A DNA stretch of 6,382 nucleotides from Defluviicoccus vanus (GCF_014672695.1 NZ_CP053923.1:3733203-3739584), one strand, 5' to 3'; positions 1 to 5,505 are shown, counted from the stretch's first letter. The notes: generated by a model not told the origin, from the sequence alone. A program made the numbers and translations.

Positions 1-1
1 G

Positions 2-193
2 CCGAGCTTCTTCTCTTCGCTCAAGCGCGAACGCATCCGGCGCCGGACCTACAAAACACGCGAGGAAGCCCGGCAGGACGTGTTCGATTACATCGAGATG
101 TTCTACAACCCGGTGCGCAAGCAGGTCAGAAACGGGATGCTGTCACCCGCCGAGTTCGAACGGCAGCAGTTTTTGAAAGCCGAAGGCGTCTAG
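2..193 (+). CDS. IS3-family transposase OrfB, C-terminal end (partial)
   Basis: The frame open from base 2 gives 63 residues and a TAG stop. The segment FFSSLKRERIRRRTYKTREE, followed by DVFDYIEMFYNPVRK and LSPAEFERQ, is the typical C-terminus of IS3-family OrfB, a DDE integrase (rve-type) transposase. The conserved SLKRE region normally holds or directly follows the last catalytic glutamate. OrfB, usually made as an OrfAB fusion by frameshifting, cuts and joins the ends of the element. The start is outside the window, so whether the gene is intact is unknown. Identification to family is firm; the exact element is not named. Confidence 0.9.
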   Translation, partial: PSFFSSLKRERIRRRTYKTREEARQDVFDYIEMFYNPVRKQVRNGMLSPAEFERQQFLKAEGV

Positions 194-211
194 AAAACTA
201 GGGGCTATTCA
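188..211 (+). repeat. Probable right terminal inverted repeat of the IS3 element
   Basis: The stretch starts at the last sense codon of OrfB and ends in GGGGCTATTCA. Read from outside inwards on the minus strand it begins TGAATAGCCCC, which resembles ends I remember from IS3 elements of proteobacteria. The partner repeat is not in the window. Confidence 0.55.
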
Positions 212-251
212 GACCGTAGTACCCCCGTCTGATCGCCAGTGGACTGTTCCT

Positions 252-583
252 TACCTCGCGCCCCCTGCTGTGCACCCCTTGGCCATTCCTCGCGTTTCCC
301 TGGTCATTGATCTCTGCCGTCTGTTGGGCTGGCTGCCAGCCGGTCGCTACCTAGAAGCCGCAGCGGCACAGCCCGCCTATCTCCCGCATTATCACGACGT
401 CGATTACGTCACTGCTGCTGCCTGGACCGAACTCGAGCAGAGGCTGAGCGATGCCGAAGCCAACGCTTCAACATCGGCATCAACGGCAATCACATCTTCG
501 GTGAAGTCTTCCGTCGCCCGGCGATGGCGTGCGGACTCTTCGCCCTGCACATGGCGATTACCGCATATAATGGCCGCCCGTAG
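252..583 (+). pseudogene. Histone deacetylase / acetoin-utilisation (AcuC-type) gene remnant, truncated and frameshifted
   Basis: From about 252 the frame of base 270 reads HPLAIPRVSLVIDLCRLLGW, then LPHYHDVDYVTA and an acidic linker. This matches the N-terminal region of bacterial histone-deacetylase-family (arginase/deacetylase fold) proteins. At about 455-463 the homology moves to another frame, which reads RFNIGINGNHIFGEVFRRPA, the next conserved block. The shift equals a loss of one base or gain of two. That frame ends at a TAG (581-583) soon after an AYNGRP that may be the remains of the family's AYNPAGGTHHGRP segment. The zinc- and substrate-binding residues that follow in intact proteins are absent. 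The start is missing, probably removed by the neighbouring IS3 insertion or a deletion. Intact relatives are about 300-370 residues, so this piece cannot be functional. The family call rests on remembered conserved blocks. Confidence 0.7.
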
Positions 584-745
584 CCATCGCCACTGGCTCG
601 TTTCGCCGGCGCCGGCGCCACGTTCCCTGACGATGTGGCAACCCGCACCTCAGGATGCCTTGATGCTTGTCGGTCCCGGTTCCACCATGCTGCTTGGTGC
701 CGATGCGGCGTCATCGCGATCAGGAGACCGCCGCAAGTTCGAAGC

Positions 746-752
746 AAAGGAG
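746..752 (+). promoter_or_regulatory. Ribosome binding site deciding the PCu(A)C start
   Basis: AAAGGAG lies 8 bases before ATG 761, an ideal Shine-Dalgarno position. It supports this start over upstream in-frame starts, which would put extra non-signal residues before the signal peptide. Confidence 0.8.
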
Positions 753-760
753 TGCATACA

Positions 761-1300
761 ATGCGAAGAGGTTTGATCCGGGTTGCAACCGTTGCCGCCC
801 TGGTATTCGCGCCGCTGTCAGCAGTGCTGGCCGCCGATATTGCCGTCACCCAGCCGTGGGCGCGGGCGACTCTGGCACCGGGTGGCGCTGGCGCCGCGTT
901 CATGACCATCAGCAATGCCGGTGGCATGGCCGATAAGCTGGTTAAGGCGGCCACGCCCGTCGCCGGCGCTGCCGAATTGCACACCCACCGCATGGACGGT
1001 ACGGTTATGCGGATGGAGGCGGTGCCGTCGATCGAAGTGCCGGCGAATGGATCGGCGACGCTGGCGCCGGGCGGTCTGCACGTGATGTTGTTCGATCTCA
1101 AGGCTCCACTCAGCGAAGGGATGAGCTTCCCCTTGACTCTGACCTTCGAACATGCTGGCGATGTGACAGTCACCGTCCCGGTGCTGGGGCCGGCGGCGAT
1201 GGGGGCCGGGATGGCCCCTGGGGCACCATCGATGCCAAGCGGTATGCCTGACATGGGCGCTATGCCCGGTGGGCAACATCCGATGCATCAGGGGCAGTAG
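761..1300 (+). CDS. PCu(A)C-family periplasmic copper chaperone with Met/His-rich tail
   Basis: The product is 179 aa. Residues 1-24 form a Sec signal peptide (basic MRRGLIR, hydrophobic core, cleavage after AVLA), so the mature protein should be periplasmic. The domain (about 25-145) belongs to the PCu(A)C/DUF461 family, which binds Cu(I) and in characterised members helps deliver copper to the CuA or CuB centres of cytochrome oxidase. The family copper motif H-X10-M-X21-H-X-M is exact: H74, M85, H107, M109. After the domain comes a tail of about 35 residues rich in Gly, Pro, Met and His (GMPDMGAMPGGQHPMHQGQ), likely an extra copper-binding arm as in some homologues. ATG 761 is chosen for its strong ribosome binding site and the signal peptide beginning there. 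No oxidase-assembly partner (SCO, Cox11) or TonB copper receptor is adjacent. The gene stands alone between an HDAC remnant and an EAL gene. Confidence 0.93.
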   Translation: MRRGLIRVATVAALVFAPLSAVLAADIAVTQPWARATLAPGGAGAAFMTISNAGGMADKLVKAATPVAGAAELHTHRMDGTVMRMEAVPSIEVPANGSATLAPGGLHVMLFDLKAPLSEGMSFPLTLTFEHAGDVTVTVPVLGPAAMGAGMAPGAPSMPSGMPDMGAMPGGQHPMHQGQ

Positions 1301-1325
1301 CTACCCTCGGCGATTGAGCCGGTTA

Positions 1326-1356
1326 GCCGCGATTGGCGCTTGTTGGCCATCGCGGC
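1326..1356 (+). terminator. GC-rich hairpin between the PCu(A)C and EAL genes, possible weak terminator
   Basis: GCCGCGA (1326-1332) pairs with TCGCGGC (1350-1356), and TGG (1334-1336) with CCA (1347-1349), leaving one bulged T and a 10-base loop. No T-run follows, so it is not a classic Rho-independent terminator. It could slow read-through, stabilise the 3' end of the upstream mRNA, or do nothing. Confidence 0.35.
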
Positions 1357-1407
1357 GCCGGCAAGAATGGTGCGTCACAGCTGCAGCCGAGAGACAGGGG
1401 CGAGAAG

Positions 1408-2256
1408 ATGGCGAACGTCATGAGAGCGCTCGCGTGGTTCGCGGCGGGGGCGGCGACGGGAGCGTTGCTATCGCAGGCGACGCGAAGCAATCATGGATTG
1501 CGCGGGCTAGCGCGCCAACTGCACGACGCGCTTTACCGTGATGAGTTCGCCGTCCTTTACCAGCCGATTGTCCGTCTAGGGGACGGATCCTGCTCCGGCG
1601 TCGAAGCCCTCCTGCGGTGGCGCAACGGCCATGGCATGCTGCTTTCCCCCGACACGTTTATTGCGGTGGCGCTGGAAACCGGCCTCATTGAACCGATTTC
1701 CGAGCGCGTGATCGAACTGGTCGCTGCCGATATGACCCCGCTGCTGCGCGAGCGGCCGGATTTTCATGTGGGTATCAACGTGCCGCCTGCATTGCTTGGC
1801 CGTGGTCGGCTGGCGTTGGTTGCCGAACGGTGTGGCCTCATTCAATACATTGCCCAGATCGTCATCGAAATCACCGAGACGAGCATCGTAGACGCGTTGA
1901 GCCGCCAAGCGATTACGCTCGCTCGGGCGATGCAGGCGCGGGTGGCGATTGACGATTTTGGCACCGGCAACAACGAACTAGCACAACTGCAGGGATCAGA
2001 GATCGACTTCATCAAGATCGACAAGAGCTTCGTTCGTCGGTTGGGCTGCCACCAACAGGCAACGCGTTTCGTCGAATGGATCGTCGGTCTGACCCACGAC
2101 ATTGGTGCCCGCTCGATCGCCGAAGGGGTCGAAACTGAGAGCCAAGCCGAGTTGCTCCGAGGTTTGAAGGTTGAACTAGCGCAAGGATATCTCTACGCGA
2201 AGCCGCTGCCGCTTGCGGACTTGTACCGATTTCTCGAGCAGCCGCACGTCGTCTGA
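1408..2256 (+). CDS. Membrane-anchored EAL-domain cyclic-di-GMP phosphodiesterase
   Basis: The product is 282 aa. The EAL domain (about 40-278) hydrolyses c-di-GMP to linear pGpG with Mg2+ or Mn2+. All key residues expected from RocR-type enzymes are visible: E66 in EALLRW, N124 in GINVPP, E154 in EITET, D182-D183 in IDDFGTG, K203 in FIKIDKSF, E239 in AEGVET and Q259 in QGYLYAKP. The spacings E66-N124, D183-K203, K203-E239 and E239-Q259 equal those of RocR as I recall them, so activity is likely. Residues 5-24 (MRALAWFAAGAATGALLSQA) form one hydrophobic segment, probably a membrane anchor. There is no GGDEF, PAS or other sensor domain. ATG 1408 is preferred over the in-frame TTG at 1333 because AGGGG (1396-1400) lies 7 bases before it and the hydrophobic segment then begins near the N-terminus. 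The gene stands 107 bases after the copper chaperone gene, and no functional link is evident. Confidence 0.92.
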   Translation: MANVMRALAWFAAGAATGALLSQATRSNHGLRGLARQLHDALYRDEFAVLYQPIVRLGDGSCSGVEALLRWRNGHGMLLSPDTFIAVALETGLIEPISERVIELVAADMTPLLRERPDFHVGINVPPALLGRGRLALVAERCGLIQYIAQIVIEITETSIVDALSRQAITLARAMQARVAIDDFGTGNNELAQLQGSEIDFIKIDKSFVRRLGCHQQATRFVEWIVGLTHDIGARSIAEGVETESQAELLRGLKVELAQGYLYAKPLPLADLYRFLEQPHVV

Positions 2257-2276
2257 GTATGGCGATTAAACTAAAA

Positions 2277-2300
2277 TCCCCGCCCGTTGATGGGCGGGGA
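2277..2300 (-). terminator. Rho-independent terminator for the sCache gene (minus strand)
   Basis: TCCCCGCCC (2277-2285) and GGGCGGGGA (2292-2300) form a perfect 9-bp stem with a 6-base loop. On the minus strand it is followed by TTTTAGTTTAAT, so it terminates the minus-strand sCache transcript. On the plus strand no T-run follows, but the stem lies 20 bases past the EAL stop and may also stop that transcript. Confidence 0.85.
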
Positions 2301-2335
2301 TGTCCGAGGTGGTCCTTGCGCCGGCGATCCAGAGA

Positions 2336-2791
2336 TTACTTATAGTAGCCTACGCCGCAGACCTGATCGCTGACCTTGGTCACATAGAGGACCTTCTCTA
2401 CCGGCTTCTGCTCCGGGTCGTTCGGCCGCGGCCACATATATGATACTTCCGAGATCTTACCTTCCTGTGCGGTCTTGTAAACGTCCGCGCCGACTGGCTT
2501 TGGTGGGGTGCCCTTGTCCATCAGGTCCTTGAGGCTCTTGCCCACCAGCTTCGGATGCGCAGTGAAGTTGCCATCGGGGCCACCGCAATAAGCGTAGAGA
2601 TCCTTTTCCTTGAAACCGTCCTCGCCCTTGGTGATCTCTTCCAATGCCTTCGCCTTGTTGGCTTTGATCGCGGTCACTACGCGTTCCAACATGGCTTTGG
2701 CTTCTGCCGGCGTGCCATACTCTTCGGCAGCGCGCGCGCTACCCACCGTCAGCATCAAGCATACCGCGAACGTCAATACGCGAACGAACAT
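2336..2791 (-). CDS. Periplasmic single-Cache (sCache_2-like) domain protein
   Basis: The product is 151 aa. Residues 1-21 are a Sec signal peptide (FVRVLTFAVCLMLTVGSARA, cleavage near ARA/A). The rest is one Cache domain of the kind found as free-standing secreted proteins: EYGTPAEAKAMLERVV at its start, DLYAYCGGPDGNFTAHPK, LVGKSLKDLMD, SYMWPRP, and the family-like ending CGVGYYK. Cache domains bind small ligands such as carboxylates in sensors. The free-standing form has no output domain and its role is not established. C69 and C145 could form a disulphide in the periplasm, which is an inference. ATG 2791 is chosen over the longer frame starting at 2869 because of its very good ribosome binding site and the signal peptide that begins there. 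The gene is monocistronic: a terminator follows and a non-coding region precedes. It converges on the EAL gene. Confidence 0.88.
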   Translation of the reverse strand: MFVRVLTFAVCLMLTVGSARAAEEYGTPAEAKAMLERVVTAIKANKAKALEEITKGEDGFKEKDLYAYCGGPDGNFTAHPKLVGKSLKDLMDKGTPPKPVGADVYKTAQEGKISEVSYMWPRPNDPEQKPVEKVLYVTKVSDQVCGVGYYK

Positions 2792-2796
2792 TTTTG

Positions 2797-2804
2797 CCTC
2801 CCTC
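2797..2804 (-). promoter_or_regulatory. Strong ribosome binding site of the sCache gene
   Basis: On the minus strand GAGGGAGG lies 5 bases before ATG 2791. It fixes the start against the longer in-frame reading from 2869, whose extra 26 residues are basic and would bury the signal peptide. Confidence 0.8.
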
Positions 2805-2814
2805 AGAAGCCCGT

Positions 2815-2861
2815 CCTTCGCGTGTTGTCGTGTTGTCAGCCGCACCGTTTGCACGCGAAGG
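2815..2861. repeat. 10-bp inverted repeat with an internal 8-bp tandem repeat, upstream of the sCache gene
   Basis: CCTTCGCGTG (2815-2824) and CACGCGAAGG (2852-2861) are perfect inverted repeats around 27 bases. GTGTTGTC occurs twice in tandem at 2822-2837, starting inside the left arm. The pair sits just upstream of the ribosome binding site of the minus-strand sCache gene. If transcribed it could fold as a leader stem. Function is unknown. Confidence 0.6.
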
Positions 2862-2913
2862 GACTGCAACGGGCATTAAGTTTTTCAACCAGCGTGATCG
2901 TCTGAGGCGACCG

Positions 2914-2929
2914 TGTCACAATTGTGACA
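2914..2929. promoter_or_regulatory. Perfect 16-bp palindrome, candidate operator
   Basis: TGTCACAATTGTGACA is its own reverse complement. It lies in non-coding DNA about 123 bases upstream of the sCache start and about 170 bases downstream of the glycosyltransferase stop. The size and symmetry fit a dimeric helix-turn-helix regulator. It differs from the CRP consensus (TGTGA-N6-TCACA) and the FNR consensus. I found no clear -35/-10 pair near it. Apart from this and the repeats nearer the sCache gene, bases 2862-3100 hold nothing I can name. Confidence 0.45.
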
Positions 2930-3100
2930 GAAAGCTGCTGGGCATCAGGCAAGCGGAGAAAAACAATCAAAGTTTGCAAGCCACTCAAGGCGGGGTGACG
3001 GGTGCGATCCCGCCAACGAGCTCGTTCCGCCGAGTTTGCCGGAGCTGCGATCACGTCTACAGGCGATCTGCTTCGAGGCGTACGCCGCGGCAGGTTCGGG

Positions 3101-4246
3101 CTACGTCGCGGCAGAGCCGCCTCGCAGCTCGATCAGCAGTTCCGTGTATTCTTCCTGGCTCTCCTTACGAAGAGCCTCGAATCTCGCCTTGGCGCCCGTT
3201 GCAAAGAGCGGCCAGTTTGCTCTTACGGCGGCGAGGAACTCGAGCAGGGCGGGGGTGAATGGCGCAGCGGGAGGGACCACACAACACGACGGATCATTCA
3301 AAATTCGTGGAATGCAGCAAAGGCCATGGGCGATCGCCGGCTTTCCCGCCGCCAGAGCTTCAAGCGTCACGATCCCCTCGGTCTCGTTCGGATAGAGAGA
3401 GGGAAACAAGAACACGTCGATATCCGCGAAAAAGCGGCGCTTTGCTTCGCCCCGGACGAGACCTCGGTAATCGAAGGCACTGCCAAACTCTTTCGCCGCG
3501 GCCGCTACGGCATGTTTCGCCGCGTCATCGGAACAGGGGCCCGCGACGACCAGTCTCTCCGCAAGTCCAGCGCTCTTGGCGGCGCGGAAGGCGTCAATGA
3601 CCCGCAGGATCCCCTTTTCCGCGGTCAGATTGCTGAGATGGCCAAGACTTGCCGGAATCTCGCGTGTTGGCCCCGACATCTCCGACAGTGTGGGGTCGAC
3701 AGCGTCTATATTGCTGAGGGTGAGTATTCGGGCCGGCCGGCTGTATACTTGTGCAAGGTCTTCACCCATTCGCGGGCAGATCATGATGTGGTTCGCGGTG
3801 GGACCGGCGATCCGGAAGAGCCAATCCGCTGCCGGAATCTTCCGGGTGAAATGCGCGTACGTGTGATGATGCAAGAACAGCTTGCGTCCACGGATACGAC
3901 CGAGCAGGGCAAGTGCGGTTGTCATCCACATACCGACGTTGGCATTAACTGAAATGTAGGCACCGCCGCGGTGACCGAACAATAAAACTGTCGCGGCTTG
4001 TAGATGTTTCCAGATCCGGCGTAAACGGCCGGAGAGAGACTTCCCTTCTTTGGTGTTTACATCGACTTTATATATAGCGAGCCCATCACGGACGAGGCAG
4101 TTATACAGACTTAGTGTAGATACTGCTTGCCCATGGATATCGGGCGGGAAAGGCCCAATGAAAATAACCCGCTCGCCATGGCGCGTGACGTCGGATAGCC
4201 GCGACGGCGCTATCGGCGATGGCGTGGCGGGGCGCGTCATGCTCAT
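3101..4246 (-). CDS. GT-B glycosyltransferase (GT4-like, group 1)
   Basis: The product is 381 aa, the usual length for GT4-type enzymes, which transfer a sugar from a nucleotide-sugar donor in lipopolysaccharide, exopolysaccharide or capsule synthesis at the cytoplasmic face of the inner membrane. The N-terminal Rossmann half begins VIFIGPFPPDIHGQAV (residues 27-42). The C-terminal donor-binding half has LSNLTAEKGI (K211), DVFLFPSLYP and the EX7E motif of retaining GT4 enzymes, E288 and E296 in NETEGIVTLEALAAGKP. Donor and acceptor cannot be read from sequence. ATG 4246 overlaps the stop of the preceding short frame (ATGA, 4243-4246). No good ribosome binding site precedes it, which suits translational coupling. 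ATG 4240 is an alternative start two codons in. It is the only intact gene of an apparent polysaccharide operon whose upstream part was cut by an IS element. Confidence 0.88.
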   Translation of the reverse strand: MSMTRPATPSPIAPSRLSDVTRHGERVIFIGPFPPDIHGQAVSTLSLYNCLVRDGLAIYKVDVNTKEGKSLSGRLRRIWKHLQAATVLLFGHRGGAYISVNANVGMWMTTALALLGRIRGRKLFLHHHTYAHFTRKIPAADWLFRIAGPTANHIMICPRMGEDLAQVYSRPARILTLSNIDAVDPTLSEMSGPTREIPASLGHLSNLTAEKGILRVIDAFRAAKSAGLAERLVVAGPCSDDAAKHAVAAAAKEFGSAFDYRGLVRGEAKRRFFADIDVFLFPSLYPNETEGIVTLEALAAGKPAIAHGLCCIPRILNDPSCCVVPPAAPFTPALLEFLAAVRANWPLFATGAKARFEALRKESQEEYTELLIELRGGSAAT

Positions 4247-4434
4247 CCCGTACGGTTCAGGTCGGGTGGGGGATTCATTGCGAGTTCCACAGCTTGCCGA
4301 CAGACTCGCTCAAAAAACGCGCAAGCACCCGCGGCTTCAGACGTGAAGATATTGACGGGGATTCCTAGTCTGCTCGACTCTCAAAGTCAAAGAGATCGCT
4401 CTGCCTTCCTATCTTTGCCTCCAGGTAAAGTCAT
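4243..4434 (-). pseudogene. Short unrecognised gene, apparently disrupted, coupled to the glycosyltransferase
   Basis: I do not recognise this gene. On the minus strand an ATG at 4432-4434 overlaps the stop of the upstream frame (ATGA), and 64 codons later a TGA overlaps the glycosyltransferase ATG, which is the geometry of a coupled operon gene. In that frame, however, codons 16 and 18 are TGA. The downstream 45 codons (4246-4380) look coding: LGIPVNIFTSEAAGACAFFE, then RVCRQAVELA. The adjacent frame over the first part reads LYLEAKIGRQSDLFDFESRA, also protein-like, before a TAG. One reading is a small gene of about 63 codons carrying two compensating frameshifts. Another is that only the tail is real, or that the resemblance is chance. 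No domain is visible. Confidence 0.4.
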
Positions 4435-4586
4435 CCGCGAGGCTCAGGACCTAAGATAAATGTCCATAGTGCCTCAACTGTGTCGGTCTCGGCCACCGGC
4501 GTGTCCCAGCGCTCAGGAATCCCCTCATTTTGAGTTTTGATACGGATCAATGGGTTGCTACGGATGAGCTTGGCGGCGGCGGTCGG
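4431..4586 (-). pseudogene. 3' end of an unrecognised gene, cut by the IS4-type element
   Basis: On the minus strand a frame open from 4586 to a TGA at 4431-4433 gives 51 residues. The last 46 begin KLIRSNPLIRIKTQNEG and continue ERWDTPVAETDTVEALWTFI to a LGPEPRG ending. Base use is more balanced than in the GC-rich IS DNA to the right, and its stop overlaps the next ATG by 4 bp, as in coupled operon genes. No start fits, and upstream (towards 4600) the frame closes in DNA belonging to the IS4-type element, so this is probably a C-terminal stump. I cannot assign a family. Its position ahead of a glycosyltransferase suggests a polysaccharide-synthesis protein, which is context inference only. 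Confidence 0.45.
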
Positions 4587-4629
4587 TTATGCAGGGTGAG
4601 AGGAAGGTTTCGAGGGTTGGGGTGGGGAA

Positions 4630-4970
4630 GTGAACGGGGTAGCGCGTCCTGAGTTTCGTTTGACCGACGTTCGTCGGTTTCTTGATGGGGTTTTCGCGGG
4701 GCATGTTCACGCCAAACGGATCGCGTCGCTGGCCAACGGCACGCTGGGGGTGATGACCGGTGCGTCGCTGGCGGTTTCGATGATCGGCCATGCGTTGGCG
4801 CAGGCGCGGGGATTGCTGACCAAGCATGCGGTCAAACAGGTCGACAGGCTGCTGAGCAACGCCGGCGTCTCCGTCTGGGAGATGTTCGGGCAATGGGTTC
4901 CGGAGGCGGTTGGCGGCCGCAAGGAAATCGTCGTCGCCATGGACTGGACCGATTTCGACGCCGACGGGCA
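4630..4970 (+). pseudogene. IS4-family-like DDE transposase, N-terminal part, interrupted by IS66
   Basis: The frame reads from GTG 4630 to a stop supplied by the IS66 end (TAA, 4972-4974). The block KRIASLANGTLGVMTGASLA, then LTKHAVKQVDRLLSN and IVVAMDWTDFDAD, is typical of a group of IS4-like DDE transposases of about 400 residues. D105 in AMDWTD is the likely first catalytic aspartate of the DDE triad. The second aspartate and the glutamate are missing because the gene breaks after the codons for DADG. The start is uncertain: no well-placed ribosome binding site precedes GTG 4630. The truncated product would be inactive. The remainder of the gene may lie beyond the IS66 element outside the window. 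Confidence 0.8.
4963..4970 (+). repeat. Candidate 8-bp target site of the IS66 insertion (left copy)
   Basis: IS66-family elements duplicate 8 bp on insertion. GACGGGCA is the octamer just before the GTAA end at 4971. The right-hand copy is outside the window, so duplication is predicted, not seen. Confidence 0.4.
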
Positions 4971-5076
4971 GTAACCGTCCGGCGAGGGCCGCCTTCCGAC
5001 CGGGGCATGAGTGTGGCTTGTCTTTGCACCGGTGCTGACACTGGTGTTTGCACCGATGCGAGAGGCGGTGCGTGGT

Positions 5077-5505
5077 ATGGCGCAGGTTCACGTTCTCACT
5101 CACCCCGAGCGGCGGCGGCGGTTCAGCATCGGGCAGAAGCGGGCGATTGTCGCGGCGGCGTTCGCGCCGGGAGCGATCGTTGCGGACGTGGCGCGGCAGG
5201 CGGACGTTTGCACCAGTCTGGTTTATCGCTGGCGACGGGAGATCGGGCATGCCGAAGGGTTCGCCGAGGTGCTGGTGAGGCCGCTCGTCGACGCCCGGAT
5301 CGATCATTGCCGCGATGACGGCGGCGATGACGCGGGTGGCGTGCCGGCGGTCGCGACGGCTGCAGCGGCTCATTCCGGCGCCGGCGAAGGTTCGTCGCTG
5401 CCGGCGATCGAGATCGAGTTCTCCGGTGCGTCGCGGGTCCGCATCCCCGCATCGGTGCCGGCGGAGCTGGCGGCGGCGGTGATCGCGGCGCTGCGCCGCC
5501 GATGA
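5077..5505 (+). CDS. tnpA: IS66-family accessory protein TnpA (helix-turn-helix)
   Basis: The product is 142 aa from ATG 5077. It begins MAQVHVLTHPERRRRFSIGQ, the usual opening of IS66 TnpA. A helix-turn-helix region follows at about residues 29-55 (FAPGAIVADVARQADV, then LVYRWRREI), with an Ala/Gly-rich middle and a C-terminal segment AIEIEFSGASRVRIPASVP that is standard for the family. It is required with TnpB and TnpC for IS66 transposition, and DNA binding is inferred from the fold. The frame is open further upstream (GTG 5011, ATG 5056). ATG 5077 is preferred because it matches the family N-terminus and has GAGAGG about 12 bases before it. Its stop overlaps the tnpB start (ATGA, 5502-5505), suggesting coupled translation. 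Confidence 0.9.
   Translation: MAQVHVLTHPERRRRFSIGQKRAIVAAAFAPGAIVADVARQADVCTSLVYRWRREIGHAEGFAEVLVRPLVDARIDHCRDDGGDDAGGVPAVATAAAAHSGAGEGSSLPAIEIEFSGASRVRIPASVPAELAAAVIAALRRR

Larger units (their letters stand above)
1..211 (+). mobile_element. Right end of an IS3-family insertion sequence
   Basis: The window opens inside an IS3-family element. It contains the last 63 codons of the OrfB transposase followed by a probable right terminal repeat (about 188-211). That repeat overlaps the stop codon and ends in CA, as is usual for IS3 elements, whose outer ends read TG...CA. The left part lies outside the window, so repeat pairing and target duplication cannot be checked. The boundary at 211 is inferred from end sequence remembered for similar elements. 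Confidence 0.75.
4572..4970 (+). mobile_element. 5' fragment of an IS4-type insertion sequence, interrupted by IS66
   Basis: This fragment spans a GC-rich non-coding leader and about 113 codons of a transposase, broken at 4970/4971 where an IS66 end begins. The left boundary is approximate, placed where the minus-strand coding-like sequence gives way to a GGC-repeat region (about 4572-4590). I could not identify the terminal repeat because the right end is outside the window or lost. Confidence 0.6.

Noticed and set aside
566..571. TATAAT as a -10 promoter element for the PCu(A)C gene
   Set aside because: No matching -35 element lies 16-18 bases upstream, and the bases fall within the decayed deacetylase reading frame.
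490..1254. Long minus-strand frame of 254 codons opposite the PCu(A)C gene
   Set aside because: It is antisense to a gene with a signal peptide, exact copper motif and strong ribosome binding site; its own translation shows no recognisable domain.
1333..1407. TTG 1333 as the start of the EAL protein
   Set aside because: It sits inside the GC-rich hairpin without a ribosome binding site and adds 25 residues ahead of the hydrophobic anchor; ATG 1408 has a good site.
2914..2929. Reading the palindrome as a CRP or FNR site
   Set aside because: The half-site order TGTCACAA/TTGTGACA does not fit TGTGA-N6-TCACA or TTGAT-N4-ATCAA.
2836..3054. Minus-strand frame of 72 codons between the glycosyltransferase and sCache genes
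   Set aside because: No ribosome binding site, no recognisable sequence, and it runs through the palindrome and inverted repeat.
3108..3120. GCGGC-AGA-GCCGC hairpin as a terminator for the glycosyltransferase gene
   Set aside because: It lies within the last codons of the gene, is only 5 bp, and has no T-run on either strand.
3002..3952. Long plus-strand frame of 316 codons
   Set aside because: It lies opposite the glycosyltransferase, whose motifs are clear; the translation is Arg-rich and without a domain, typical of antisense GC-rich DNA.
4558..5373. Minus-strand frame of 271 codons across the IS4/IS66 junction
   Set aside because: It crosses an insertion junction and opposes two recognised transposition genes; chance open frame in GC-rich DNA.
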